Below are positions 36,171 through 47,640 of a stretch of DNA of 64,000 nucleotides, one piece after another. Both the position numbers and the translations under genes were made by a program. This DNA is from Vespula vulgaris (lineage: Eukaryota; Arthropoda; Insecta; Hymenoptera; Vespidae). The stretch covers positions 2,932,070 to 2,996,069 of the forward strand of contig NC_066587.1 of the NCBI RefSeq assembly GCF_905475345.1, given 5' to 3'. Under the pieces are notes generated by a model, which searched no databases, was not told where the DNA came from, and saw only the letters and a list, made by a program, of their open reading frames with translations. How positions within the stretch are numbered: position 1 is the first letter of the stretch; the number at the start of each line of letters is the position of its first letter.

Positions 36171-38515
36171 CCTTTCTCCTTTTCTTTATATATATATTTT
36201 TTTCGTGAACTATGTAGACTGCTTTTGTATTACGAAAAGCACGAGAACGTTGGAGTTTGGAGAATCGTGAATCATCGAAGTCGACATATTCCGCAAAGAA
36301 TGCAAAGTTGTTTCGTCTATCGGAAGTTTTAGATGAAAATGGAAAAAGCTGATGGTTTAACGTTTCGCGACCTCGATTTGTTCGGCACGTATCATTCTTT
36401 CTTTCTTACTATATCTTTTTCTATCTCCTGATGTCTATCTCTATCTTTCGTACTCTTTAAATGTCCTTTTAATTTATCTCTTTCTTTCTTTTTATGCTTT
36501 TCGTACTTCCTTTCCTCGGAACGATACGTACGATGAACGATGCCGATCGTAAGCATCTACGATATCGTTTTTGAGATAATAACGCGTGCGAAATAACTCC
36601 AACTTTTTAAATGATGAAAGAGAAACAGTGTTGGAATAGTTTGTATATGGGTACGAGGAAAGAAAACGTAGGGTTTTGATATCGTTACCGAACGTTTTAA
36701 ATCTGATATCTTCGCGATAAAATAAATTGACTTTTCAAGAGGAAGTATTTGAGAAAGAAAAGAAGAAAGAAAGAAAGACAAAGAAAGCTTTACTTTTATC
36801 ATGTATTACTATCAATTTTATTCTTAGACAAGAGAGAGAGATATAGGGCTACATAATCTTAACATTTACCAATCCTATCTTAACAACCCTAAAAGTACTC
36901 TATTTATCCAAGCACTCGTTCTATGCTCTTGCTTATAGCTACGATCCTATCATATATACTATCGTAACTATATCTCCTCTCACAATGTTCATCCCTCTTT
37001 ATCTTTCTCCCTTTTCCATTTAATCCTTTCCCCTAGCGATAATAAGAATTATTTCCCATTTTCTTTTCCCCTTCTGGATTTAACCGCAGTAGTTCATTGG
37101 TATCAACGGATCAGGATGATGTCTAATCCACTTTCCACTTTTTACCTTTTTTAGTTTTCTTTTCTTTTTTTTTTTCTTTCGTCTCAGAAGATTCGAAATT
37201 TCTTTATACCTATGTTCAATGATAGAATTTAATATTTAAGGTTTTGTAGATAGGTATATGGTATAATGTTAATTAATCCTTAAGTAGTAACGATATCAAC
37301 GAACAAATATTTGATTATATTTGAAATAATTTCTAATCGTTGCTATTTCGATCTTAATTTCTTCCTTACTATCAAAATATCCAAATATCTCCAACGCTCG
37401 AGATATCGTAGAAAGGAATTAGAAGCGCGTTTACGTATCCGTTAAATTATCTGCCACGTTCTACCCATTGTTCTCTACTCCCGGCCGTTTCACGTCGTTG
37501 GGTTCAGCGAACCTTCTTCAACGATAAATGTCAAACTTTGGACGATATTCTTCTGGTTTAATCAAATAATACGAGTCCTTCCATCGTACGATTTCAAGTT
37601 TCAAAGATTTCATTTTCGTTTGGAACAATTCTCGAATTCGGTGAATTCGTAATTTGATTTGATTTTCTTCCATCGTGGTTAATCGCATTTAAAACGTATT
37701 CCAGTTGAAATTTCCAACGGAGAATTTAAGTGATTTTAATGGGATCTCCTAACGAAATTTAATCGAGACGATACGAAACGGACATCGGACTTCGATATTT
37801 CTGTTAGATAGGTAATATCTGTAGGTTGAGGCGAGGATTTTCATGCATTATCACGATTCGACCGTAGAAATCGGTTTGTACGATATCGAAGTGAAAATGG
37901 CACGAAATAACTCGTTGTACCACGGGAACAGGTTTATTTATCGCATCTAGCTGCATTTGAAATTCAATATAACAGAAGCAGCACTCTAACCTACGAATTT
38001 CTCGGAGGTGCCGGTTTGCATACATTCGCTCGCCTCGAAATCCGGACTAGGATGAGGGCGAGTCACCCTCGCATATTTGCGTGAATCTACGATTCTCTCG
38101 TGCGGGATCGCGAACGTTATCGTCGTTGACCCTTTCTTCGACCCACTCTGAGGTCAACTCGAAAATCCGGCTTCTCTTAAATTTAAATATTTAGATGTTT
38201 AATCCTCCCTCGTTAAGAACGATGAATTTTCGAGTATACTCTTTGATAACGATTCGTACACTCTCCAGTTTCGAATCTTTATCGTCAAGTATCTTATCTA
38301 TTTATATTTATATCTATATCTATATCAAACGAATAAAGATCAAAACAAATTCAACGAATTTTATTTATCGAATCGAAATAAAAATCGATTTCGAAGGGAT
38401 CCGAAATCTTTTCAATCCTATTTACGCTGGCTCTTTCATTGAAATTCAATGGAAGAGTTTTCTTCGATAAAATTAATTCAAACCTTAAGAGGATCGAATT
38501 CGCGGCTTGGGCTTA

Positions 38516-38575
38516 ACCCTCCCTTCCTCCCTCCCACCCTCCCTCTCTCCCACCCTCTTCCCATCCCTAACTCCT
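38516..38575 (-). other. G-quadruplex-forming C-rich block (G on minus strand)
   Basis: The core CCCTCCCACCCTCCC at 38529-38543 gives four G3 runs with one-base loops on the minus strand. This is among the most stable quadruplex patterns known. Several further CCC runs lie on both sides (38517-38523 and 38549-38567). Such a C-rich block is exceptional in this AT-rich window. Confidence 0.7.
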
Positions 38576-38968
38576 CTATGTCGAATCAAGATTTTACCTT
38601 TTGAATTTTACTCGTAGAAAATCTTGAAAAAAAATTCTATCCATTGAATTACCGAGCGAACGTCAAAAATACTAATAAACTGTAAGACAATGGTTAATGG
38701 TTTCTATCGAGCGTAACAAAATTTATATATGTGTGAAGAAATACATTTGATATATCTCAAATTAGAAGTTACCATTTTGATAAGCAAAAATTTATTACCT
38801 TTCTGAAAGTTCCATTTCAGTCTTCTTTTCCTTTTTTTTTCTTCTTTTTATGAAACAACGACTTCATTTTTATTCTTCCTTCGTACTTGTTTTATTCATA
38901 TTTCATCCTCTTTAGAAAAGTTAGCGATACCTATCTACGTAGTAGTAGCAGCGCGTTCGAAATAAAGA

Positions 38969-39005
<37 letters not shown>

Positions 39006-39286
39006 AATAAATTTCCTACACTCGACGATACTCTTGATGTTAATAACCTCGATCGTTCTCGTCAAATTTAAGAAGCTAAATTTCTCGACGAAATAGAACA
39101 GAGAAATCAGAATCGAAAGAATCAGGATAAAATGTCAAACGTAAAAGACGTTTCAATTGTAAAGGGTTTTGAAAGTTGCTTTGTAATATGTGTATATAGA
39201 TAGTTCTTTGTCCTTTCTCTCTCTCTCTCTCTCTTTCTCTCGTACGCTGTCTGCGTCCCTTTTTGTCTCCTTATTGACTATATACG

Positions 39287-39530
39287 TATAGGTAGCAGCT
39301 TGCTCACTTGTTTCCTCGGAGAGCTTTATAAAGGAAAAGAGGAGAGTGAAGGAGAAGAGGGGCAGCTTAGTCCGATAGAACCTTTCTCACGTAGAAAACT
39401 CTTCTATCCCTATATACATATATTTTCCGATGGCGTCGGCGTCTAGAGGGAGACGTCTCGGGAAACGGGAAGCGCAGCTGGCAGCCTTGGCGTTGCTTCG
39501 TACGCCAACCTAAGACGAATTGCTTCTGCA
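39287..39530 (+). promoter_or_regulatory. TATA-containing GC-richer block, candidate alternative promoter
   Basis: TATAAA lies at 39327-39332 inside purine-rich sequence, with an initiator-like TTAGTC at 39368. The spacing of about 42 bases is longer than the usual 30. Downstream, a 27-codon ATG ORF (39430-39513, beginning MASASRGRRL) sits in strongly CpG-rich DNA. It has the look of a promoter plus short leader, but no donor site closes a first exon convincingly. Confidence 0.2.
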
Positions 39531-39649
39531 AAACTCAACCCCTGCCATTGGCAAGACCTCTTGCTTAAGTTATTTTCTCGCCTTTCGCGATAGACTTTTC
39601 TACTGGCCGACTATCCCTTTTACTCTTTTCTTTCTCTTCCTTTTCCTTC

Positions 39650-39683
<34 letters not shown>

Positions 39684-39863
39684 CTCTCTCTCTCTCTTTC
39701 TCATGTACACACACCTATACATACTTCTTTCCTTTTTTCGGATCTTTCATCAACCATCGCCGAGTTTTCTCTGTTCTTTTCTTTTCTCTATACTTTCTCG
39801 TATATATCTTTTGGCATCAAACACTTCTTCCTCTTGTAAGAATTCCAACGTTATTCGTGCGAA

Positions 39864-39876
39864 AAGTCAAAGGTCA
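39864..39876 (+). promoter_or_regulatory. DR1-type nuclear receptor element candidate
   Basis: AAGTCA and AGGTCA are direct repeats with one base between them. The second half-site is perfect and the first differs at one base. Receptors of the USP/RXR, HNF4 and Seven-up families bind such DR1 elements. A single motif of this kind is expected by chance in long DNA. Confidence 0.25.
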
Positions 39877-41289
39877 ATGTCTGTTACATCATTTTTCTTT
39901 TTTTTTTCTTTCTTTCTTTCTTTCTTTCTTTCTCTATCTCTATGTATGAATTTAATTTTATATTATATGTCATGATATTTTTGATTTTATCGATTTTATC
40001 AATTATCACTGCGTATTTTCAATGTTATTCTTAAAAATTTGAATAGAATTATTTTTCAGCGGAAGATTCGAGGAGAATGGATAGTTAATTGTTAATTTGG
40101 GAAACAACTGTTAATTAATATGTAATTACGCGGTAGAGCTAACTATTAACCTTTTATACCTTACAAAGGCAAAAGCACTTACGTGCTACATCGTGACACA
40201 GCTACCACTACTGAGAAAGAATGAGAATGAGATACAAGGCCGGTAGCGTTTAATATTCACGCTAATTTTTTAAGTATCCTTCATTGCTTCAAAGAAAAAT
40301 GGGAAATCGTGTCGTACAAAAGAATCGATTAGGCGTGAGAACTTTTTTTTTTCTCATAGATCGGATTTTATACGTAATAAATAATTTTCTGTTTATTTTG
40401 CGAAAGGATTTGAAATATAAAATATTTTTTTTTTATCGAGTAAAAACAATTCTTATTATTAATTAACTTGCAACATTTAATTATAGATGAAAAAGTATAA
40501 TTAATTTTCTTTCTTTTTTTGTTTTATTTTACGGAACGATCAGGCAATTTTTTGCTTGATAATTTGTTAAGAATCAAAATGATTTGTTCGAAGAAAATTG
40601 CTAATTATAAATTTATAGATTAATGGTTTGGATTTTTTGTTATCTTTAAAGTTTGTTAATCGTTCATGGAATATAGCTAACAGGATAGTTTTCAAGTAAA
40701 ATTTATAATTTTACTTACGAGAGTGTCAACACCGTCCTGTTATTAATGGAAATAGTTGCGAGGATGATGATAATTTTCAGAGTGATAAATTATCACGATT
40801 ACTGTCTAACTTTGTTCGGTTCATCGTTCGTGCTCGAGTAAAAAAAAGATCGATAATTTTTTTCAGAGAATTACACATTTCATCTTCTACCTCGGAAAAT
40901 CATAGTAAAGTTAAGATCTTACAGATAGAAAATTCGGTCTCTTGCAAGTTCCTAAGTCGGCTTAGAGAGTGAAAATTCTTTTAAAGTTATGGTTTGTCAT
41001 TATCAATTCTATACGGGTTATTAAAACGATAACTGCTTAGCGGATTTATCGATCAAATTGTATCGATTATTAAACTATTACGTTTGTATAAGTATCATTA
41101 TATTTTCATAGATCGATTTTTAATCTGAAACTATTAAAAAATATTTGAAACGTTAAAGAAAAAGGGGAGAAGTTGATTAAAAAAAAAAAAAAAAAAAAAA
41201 ATCTTGAAAATCATGAGACATAATCCATCTTCATCGTTATATTTCGACAGTTGCATCGATAGTGTCTGACTCATCGTGACATTGTGCGA

Positions 41290-41327
<38 letters not shown>
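41290..41327. repeat. (TA)n-(TG)n compound microsatellite
   Basis: About 12 TA units pass into about 7 TG units. Confidence 0.9.
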
Positions 41328-42780
41328 ACATGTATATATAACTCTGGTTTTCATTGCATCGATAACCGCGAGCGAACTTTATCGTTCATCTCGTAGCTTT
41401 TGCAGTTTCTCCCAGTTTATCTTCATCCACCAATCCCCCCCTCTCCTACGTTCTTTCATCCAAATGACCCCGGCTTCTCTTTCATCCTCGTCGTCGCATA
41501 GACAGAGTTCCCGGTTAAAACGAGAATGATCCGCTTTGTTCGACGGAAAGAAAATAATGTTCTGTTTTTATCTCGTCGAATAGAAATCCAACATCAGTAG
41601 GAAGTTCCAACATAAATCTACATGCTATTTTCAAAATATACCTTCGGTTTCGTATAACTAGAACAAATAATTCGAAAATATATAAATATATTTTCTACAA
41701 TTTCGTGCGGGTAAATTAATCTCTCCGAATAAAACAAAAGAGAGAGAGAGAGAGATCGCAATTTGTTATTACGTTCCGCATAATTAAAAATAAAAGAAAA
41801 ATCTATAAAATTAATTTGATACGTAAAACGGTAATAATGTAGTTCGATCGTAATAAATGTACTTCTTACCTGTACTTACTCCGGAATAACACTGATAGTG
41901 TGAAATCAAGGTTATTTACATCGAGGTATACCAGATGATGACGATATGTATTTACTTTTACGACCTTGTTGTTATTCGTCTTCGACTTATAACGAAACGA
42001 AACGAAACAACCTCCAAAATAATTTCAAAAGAGAAGGACGTTCAGTCTTACATCATACGTCGTTCTAGTCGGATTAAAATGCGCAGATATTCCGTTATAC
42101 TCCGTAATAACGTATAGATATTATATAATCGCCTTCTCTCCAATATATTCGAACGCATTAATTTTCTTAAAACGTTATAAGATCAAAGCAACGCGATGAT
42201 GAATACGAGAAAACAAAATTTCAATTCATCGATCAATACTCTCCAATCGGAAATGTGTCCTGCCGTTGCGAAAGAAATATTTTCCTAGATAGAAAAACGA
42301 CATGACAAGCTTAATCTTCTTCGAAATAGCAAAGACGAACATCGGGACCACGGAAATTGTAGTTTTCCTTGATCGTAGAAAGAGGTATACAAAGGGAGAT
42401 CAACTTTTTCCGTGCTCCTTCGATGTGCAGGATGATAATAAAGAAAAAAAGTAGGAAAAAAAATGCATATTTTCATTGGCGATCGACGAAGTATAATATA
42501 TACGCGAATGATGAGAAACGTTGATATATTCGATTTAGAATAGTACGAGGACATTGTTAAAGAAGAAAGAAAATAGAATATACGAAGAAGAAGAAGACGA
42601 AGAAAAAGAAAAAGAAAAAGGAGAAGAAGAAGAAGAAGATGGAATGATTCGCAAGTATGCCAATTTTTGATTTACTCGTAGCTTTATTTATTTTGTCAGG
42701 AGGGAAAAGAAAGGGAACGGGGTAGAAATAGTGGGATAAAAAGACAAAAAAAAAGAAAAGAAGAATAGGAAAAAAAAATT

Positions 42781-43160
42781 CTAAGCCGAACACGTTATCC
42801 AAGAGCTGGGATTGTCCGTGTAGGTAGGGAGTGTGAGTAGGAGGAGGAGGTGTTAGCTAAAACGTGATGGGAATACAGGTTTCGCTGAAGAGAGAGCTTC
42901 GAACTTTCTCTTACTCGTTTCAACCGGTGACTTTATTCTCGCCTGTGTTTCCTGCATGTGCCGAGATGTAACACACCTTTGATCAATGCGGATGCATTGT
43001 TGCACTCTGATGGCGCTAGTGCTGAAGGCAAAGCTTTTATCGTCGCTTTCAGCAGTTCTCGTTGCTGGCATCGTAGCCATCTATTATCTTCGGACGGCCC
43101 TTTGGGAGTTGTCGAACGTCGTTTGCTCTGCAACTAACCTTACTCGTGGATGAGTTTCGA
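42781..43160. other. Unique GC-richer block
   Basis: This block is non-repetitive, has open frames on both strands and has balanced base composition, between GAA repeats on the left and AT-rich sequence on the right. It contains the small membrane-type ORF listed separately and an ATGGCGCTAG string. A decayed exon, a mobile-element remnant and a conserved element all remain possible. Confidence 0.3.
42986..43153 (+). CDS. Candidate small ORF, 55 aa, one membrane segment
   Basis: An ATG at 42986 (alternatives at 42992 and 43010) opens 55 codons, ending TGA at 43151-43153. An in-frame TGA at 42980-42982 lies just upstream. The peptide has a Lys pair, then a hydrophobic segment (LLSSLSAVLVAGIVAIYYL), then Arg, Trp/Glu and a short polar tail with an NLT sequon. 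This is the layout of a signal-anchor or small single-pass membrane peptide. Codons are varied and not repeat-derived. Start contexts are weak (pyrimidine at -3). The opposite strand is also open, so chance is quite possible. No family recognised. Confidence 0.18.
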   Translation: MRMHCCTLMALVLKAKLLSSLSAVLVAGIVAIYYLRTALWELSNVVCSATNLTRG

Positions 43161-43398
43161 AAATTTCATTTACGCTTGTTGATCAGAGAAATAGCTGACC
43201 GGAAATTCACTTTATTTTAATTAAATAATCATCCAAGGTGAGAATAATTTGAATTAGATCAAGATAATTCGCTTTCTACGATCGCAGATTTATATAGTAA
43301 TTCTTCTTTTTTTTTAGATATTATAATATTAAAAGTAAGAGGTGTCTATCGACGTTGAATAGACGTTAAATATCTTTCCCTTTTTTCTCTTTTCTTTT

Positions 43399-43428
43399 TC
43401 TTCTTCTTCTTCTTCTTCTTCTTCTTCT
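43399..43428. repeat. (CTT)n microsatellite
   Basis: About ten CTT units inside a longer pyrimidine tract. Confidence 0.85.
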
Positions 43429-45861
43429 CTCTTCTCTTCTCCATATTTTTCTCTCTACTTTATTATTACTTCCTTCTATTTTAAGAAATCGCCAGATGGT
43501 TTAAGTCGAAGCTGAAAAAGTTTTCATTGAGGGTTGAAAAAGTTTTAACAATTGTCGAGGATAACGACCTCTTCTCGATACTCTTTTCTTTTTTCTTTTT
43601 TTTTTATAAAAAATATTTTACTAATTCATCGAGATCACCGATAAAATTTTTATCAACTAATCTATATGTACGATTGGTGCATTAAGTTATTTATACGACT
43701 CGATTTAAGTATCGTATGTACATATATACCATTTTAATATCGTTTAAGAACGGTCGAGCGTAAATCGTTAACGCGGCCGTTATCGTTCTTATTTAGCGTA
43801 GCTTGTCGTACGAAGTTTCTCAAGCAAATATAATAGAGGACGAAATAATTGCGATGGTGCTTAACTGATCGTCCTCGTTAAACGAATCCGTTAATAGACA
43901 GCTTCGATATATCGGGATTTAAATGGATCGCATTGTTTTTTTTTTTCTTTTCTTCTTCTTTTTTATTTTTTCTTATTTCGAAATTAAATCGAGATTTTAG
44001 TGTTTGAAATTTCTGAGCGTCCATAGATCTCGATCGTCGGGGAAAACGATTCGTAGATCCGAGTGATAAATTACTAAGCCACGACCTTTACCAAACAAAG
44101 TAATAGGGTGTTTACGATTTCAACTTTTTTTTCCCACCCCTCTTCTTTTTTTTGTTTCTTGATTTTTTTTTCCTTTCTCTCCTTCTTTCGAGAAGAAAAT
44201 TTAATAAAAGATATTTCGTTACGGTGCGAAGTACGTGCAGGGTGGTCCAGGCGAAACGTCGTCGTGCTACTTGGCAACAGTTCGAAACAAACACAGAGAA
44301 GATACACGAAGCTACACGGTAAAATTCGCTCACGTCGTTTCACTCACCAGGGAATCCTCTTTGGTCCCTCCGTGGCCTTCTTACTCTCTTTTTCTTTTTC
44401 CATCCTCTCTTTCTGCTTACTTTCTTGCTCCTTTTTCTTTCGTTGAAAGTGTTCCGAGCTGCGCTTGTTTGCGACTCCACGCTGAGCGTAGAAGTAATTA
44501 ATTTCAACGAGTATAAAGAAATTAACATACGCGAAAGAAGAGAAAACATACAAAAAACAAAAAGAAAAGGAAACGAAAACACCAAAAAAAAAGAAAGGAA
44601 AGAATAATAACGTTTCCACAGGGCACGTATAATCACGACCGAGATAAAGAAACGCAATTTCTCCTAGCGAATTCTTCTAATTTCGTTGTACACTCTTATT
44701 TGAAATAAAAATAATTTGATTGTTGGAACAAGATTAAACAATTATTTAGAATCGTTACGAAAAAGAGTTTAAAGTGCATTAACTCGGTTAGGAAAGACAA
44801 TTTGAACGTTTTATTTAACGAAATAACGTACTTTTAAGGATCCTTGAATATAAGACGAATATAATAGAATTTGATAACAATTATTATAGTAGAATTATTA
44901 TGGCAGAATTATAATAGAAATAGTATAGAATTATTATAATAGAATTATTATCGTTCATTAATTTCCCTATATATAATATTTATATAATCGCAATAACAAT
45001 GTATCAAGGAAGATGAATAGATACTTATCTACGGTTGGCTGAGAGTACGACTTGGAGGATCGATCGATAATTCGAAATGGAAGCGTCAACAGTATTTCAC
45101 GTTTGCGGCAAGGACAGTATCTACGTAAGACCAGCTGTCGTCTCTCTATCTCCATCTTATTCTACGTTTCATCGTTACTCGACGTTCTCGAGAATGCAAC
45201 GGTATGCGCTCGCGTAGAAGTTCCCTACGTGATTCGTTAACGAGATTAGCTTACTCGGCGTGATTTAACATTTGCGCGAACCCTAGCAACGCTACCGGTT
45301 CGAGGTCGCTTTTACGTTTATCCTTCGAATGGAACTCCAAAGTTCACGGGGACAAAGGGTTCACCTATGGTTCTCTTCAACGAGATCCTCAACGTAGGAA
45401 TTTCTCAAGCACCATGAAAGGTTTCTTTCTAACATCAAACGTCCTTTGCCCTTTGTATCTTCGAATTCCTCACCTCTCTGTTTCACTCTACACTCTTGTC
45501 ATCTTTCTCCGTCAAGCTTTTCATATCCTTCTGTCTGAAAATGCCGATACAAGATACTTTCGGTGAACCATGGATAAAATGAATATCTAACATAGTTCTC
45601 TCGATTTTTATGGAAATTACTCGCAACGACGTGGGACAAGTTTTTTTTTCTTCCTTTCTTTTTTCTTCTATTTTTTTCTCCTTTTTTTTTACCAAAGAAA
45701 AATTCTACATCGAAAAATATTGTATCAGTAGACGTAAGATGATATAAATTTAGTAGTAGCGTAAAAAATCTTGTGCGATTTTTTTTTCTTTCCTTTTTTT
45801 TTTCTTGAATTCACTGTAGGATTAATTTTCAAATTAGGAGCTAAGTTGATAGAAGAGACAG

Positions 45862-45883
45862 ATGGATAGATAGGTAGATAGAT

Positions 45884-45928
<45 letters not shown>
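45862..45928. repeat. (GATA)n-(GA)n compound microsatellite
   Basis: Imperfect GATA/GGTA units are followed by about 20 GA units. Confidence 0.85.
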
Positions 45929-45931
<3 letters not shown>

Positions 45932-47640
45932 GGAAGAGACAAAAAAGTTGCAAAGTTCGTTGTCGAATAGAAGTCAAAGGGTGGAACGTTAATTGTAAAG
46001 TTTTGAATAATCGATAATTTGAGAGGATCTATACGAGAGAACTTATGCTAAGGAGTTAAAATTTGAAGTAACGAGTTGGAAAATTTTATGGAACGTTGCC
46101 CGTTTTGTAAATTAGAGAATTAGAAAATTAGAATGGTTTAAAAAGAAACTCCGACAAGTAGATAATTTCTTTCTCGAACGACATGGTAGAAAAAGATAGA
46201 GACACATAGAATATGTCCGCTGAAATTCTTCGACGAAAATTCGTAAGTTCGGATCGAAGTTATTGAACCAATGAGTTCGCTGATATGGAAGATAAGAGCT
46301 CGTCGCCAGTCATTTATGAAACTTTTTTAAATGCAAAGATCCCTCTCGTTCGCGAGACTCCGTTGGAGTATAATTAAAGGATTCGAGATGGATAGCACGA
46401 CCTTGCATTTAAAATACCGGGAAAGAAGAACGACGCTCGATGAATAAAAAAATATATCTACCTGAGAAGTATTTTAAAAAGGCACTAAAAGAGTTTTATC
46501 CAATTACGTATAAACGTAGCTAGCGACTATCCCCTCTCTTTATTTTTTCTGTTTTTTTTTTTTACTTTTTCTTCTTTTCTCCTTTTTTTTTTTTAATGAC
46601 CCGAGTATATTTAATTAATAGAGTTTCGAACGGTGGGTGTATCAAAGGCCAATGTAAATGAATTTTACTTTACTCGTTCTCCCGTTCTATTCATATATCT
46701 TATTTCTTGTTATCGTCAACAACGTTATTTTTCTTTTTATTTCTTTCTCTTTTTTTTTTGGAACAACGTTAAAGTATTTTTTTTTTTTTTTTCAAGAAAT
46801 AAATTAGAAACATTACATCTTACATTTATAAAAGAATTCAAAGGATTCACAAGGTAATAATAAATGTAGGTAGATAATTAAACGATATCCAATCGTTATT
46901 TATTTATATTAAAAATATTCGTATTGGCAAAATTGAATTTTGTAATATCAAACATTTCGTTCGTCAAAATAGGCATCATTTAATTCCATTGACTTTGGTC
47001 GATGAGTTTCTAAAAAAAAAAAAACATTTCTCTCTCGTAAAAGTTCTGGCTTTTAGGTGACAAAAAGTCCATGAAAGCATTTTTAATTAAATTAACATTA
47101 CGAAATTTTTTATTACGCATGTAATGTCCTAAATTGCGAAATAAATGATAATCCACCAAACGCATTGTTAATGTTAGAGAGTGCCACTGCGAGCGAGTTT
47201 AAACTCGCATATAAAAAATTACTCTTAACTCTTTGGTCGACACCATCGTAAAAAGTTTCTACCCAGATATTAAAGATAAAAATTAAATTACGAAATAAAG
47301 AGAAGGAGAAAAAAATTATAATTATAATCAATAAAAAATTGTATGGGCTTTAAAGCGATGCGAGAGAAGAGAAGAGAAAAGAAGAGAAAAGAAAAGAAGG
47401 GAAAAGAAAAAAACTTTTCAACGATCAATGAATCGTTTAGCGACAATTAACTAAAACAGTTGCGAACGATTAAAAATTCCTTCATATTACGCGCGATTTA
47501 ATATACTAAATTTACATGAAAAAAAAAAAAAAAGAAAGAAAATATAACCAGAGTTAATAAGAAATTGAGTTAAGTTACCTTTCAAAAAGGATTCGTTGTT
47601 TTGCCGATCGATTTTTATTCGCTCGTTAATAATTCGGAGT

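Larger units (their letters stand above)
33631..38520. other. Intron or non-coding segment
   Basis: Pyrimidine tracts lie at 33925-34010 and 34300-34372. There is GA at 34465-34508, (AC)n at 35098-35120, TC at 35252-35290, GA at 35376-35400, the large opposing GA/TC pair at 35951-35998 and 36117-36170, and short TC/TTTC tracts near 36395-36500. The stretch 36840-37150 has few CpGs and a C/T-rich look unlike its neighbours. A 99-codon ATG ORF at 34619-34918 is discussed in the findings. Confidence 0.5.
38576..42780. other. Intron or non-coding segment
   Basis: Includes GA at 38971-39001, TC at 39219-39241, TC/TTTC at 39649-39700 and 39900-39943, poly-A at 41180-41201, (TA)n-(TG)n at 41290-41327 and GAA-rich sequence at 42580-42640. 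The TATA-bearing block at 39287-39530 has its own entry. A DR1-type nuclear-receptor element candidate lies at 39864-39876. The stretch 39960-41130 is AT-rich and nearly free of microsatellites. Confidence 0.5.
43161..47640. other. Intron or non-coding segment
   Basis: (CTT)n lies at 43399-43428, T-rich tracts at 43585-43606, 43936-43980 and 44130-44180, a tandem AGAATTATTATAAT-type array at 44880-44950, GATA then GA repeats at 45862-45928, T-rich tracts at 46555-46595 and 46740-46792, and purine repeats at 47365-47412. Unique CpG-rich blocks occur at 43730-43930 and 45030-45400. No exon is supported. Confidence 0.5.
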
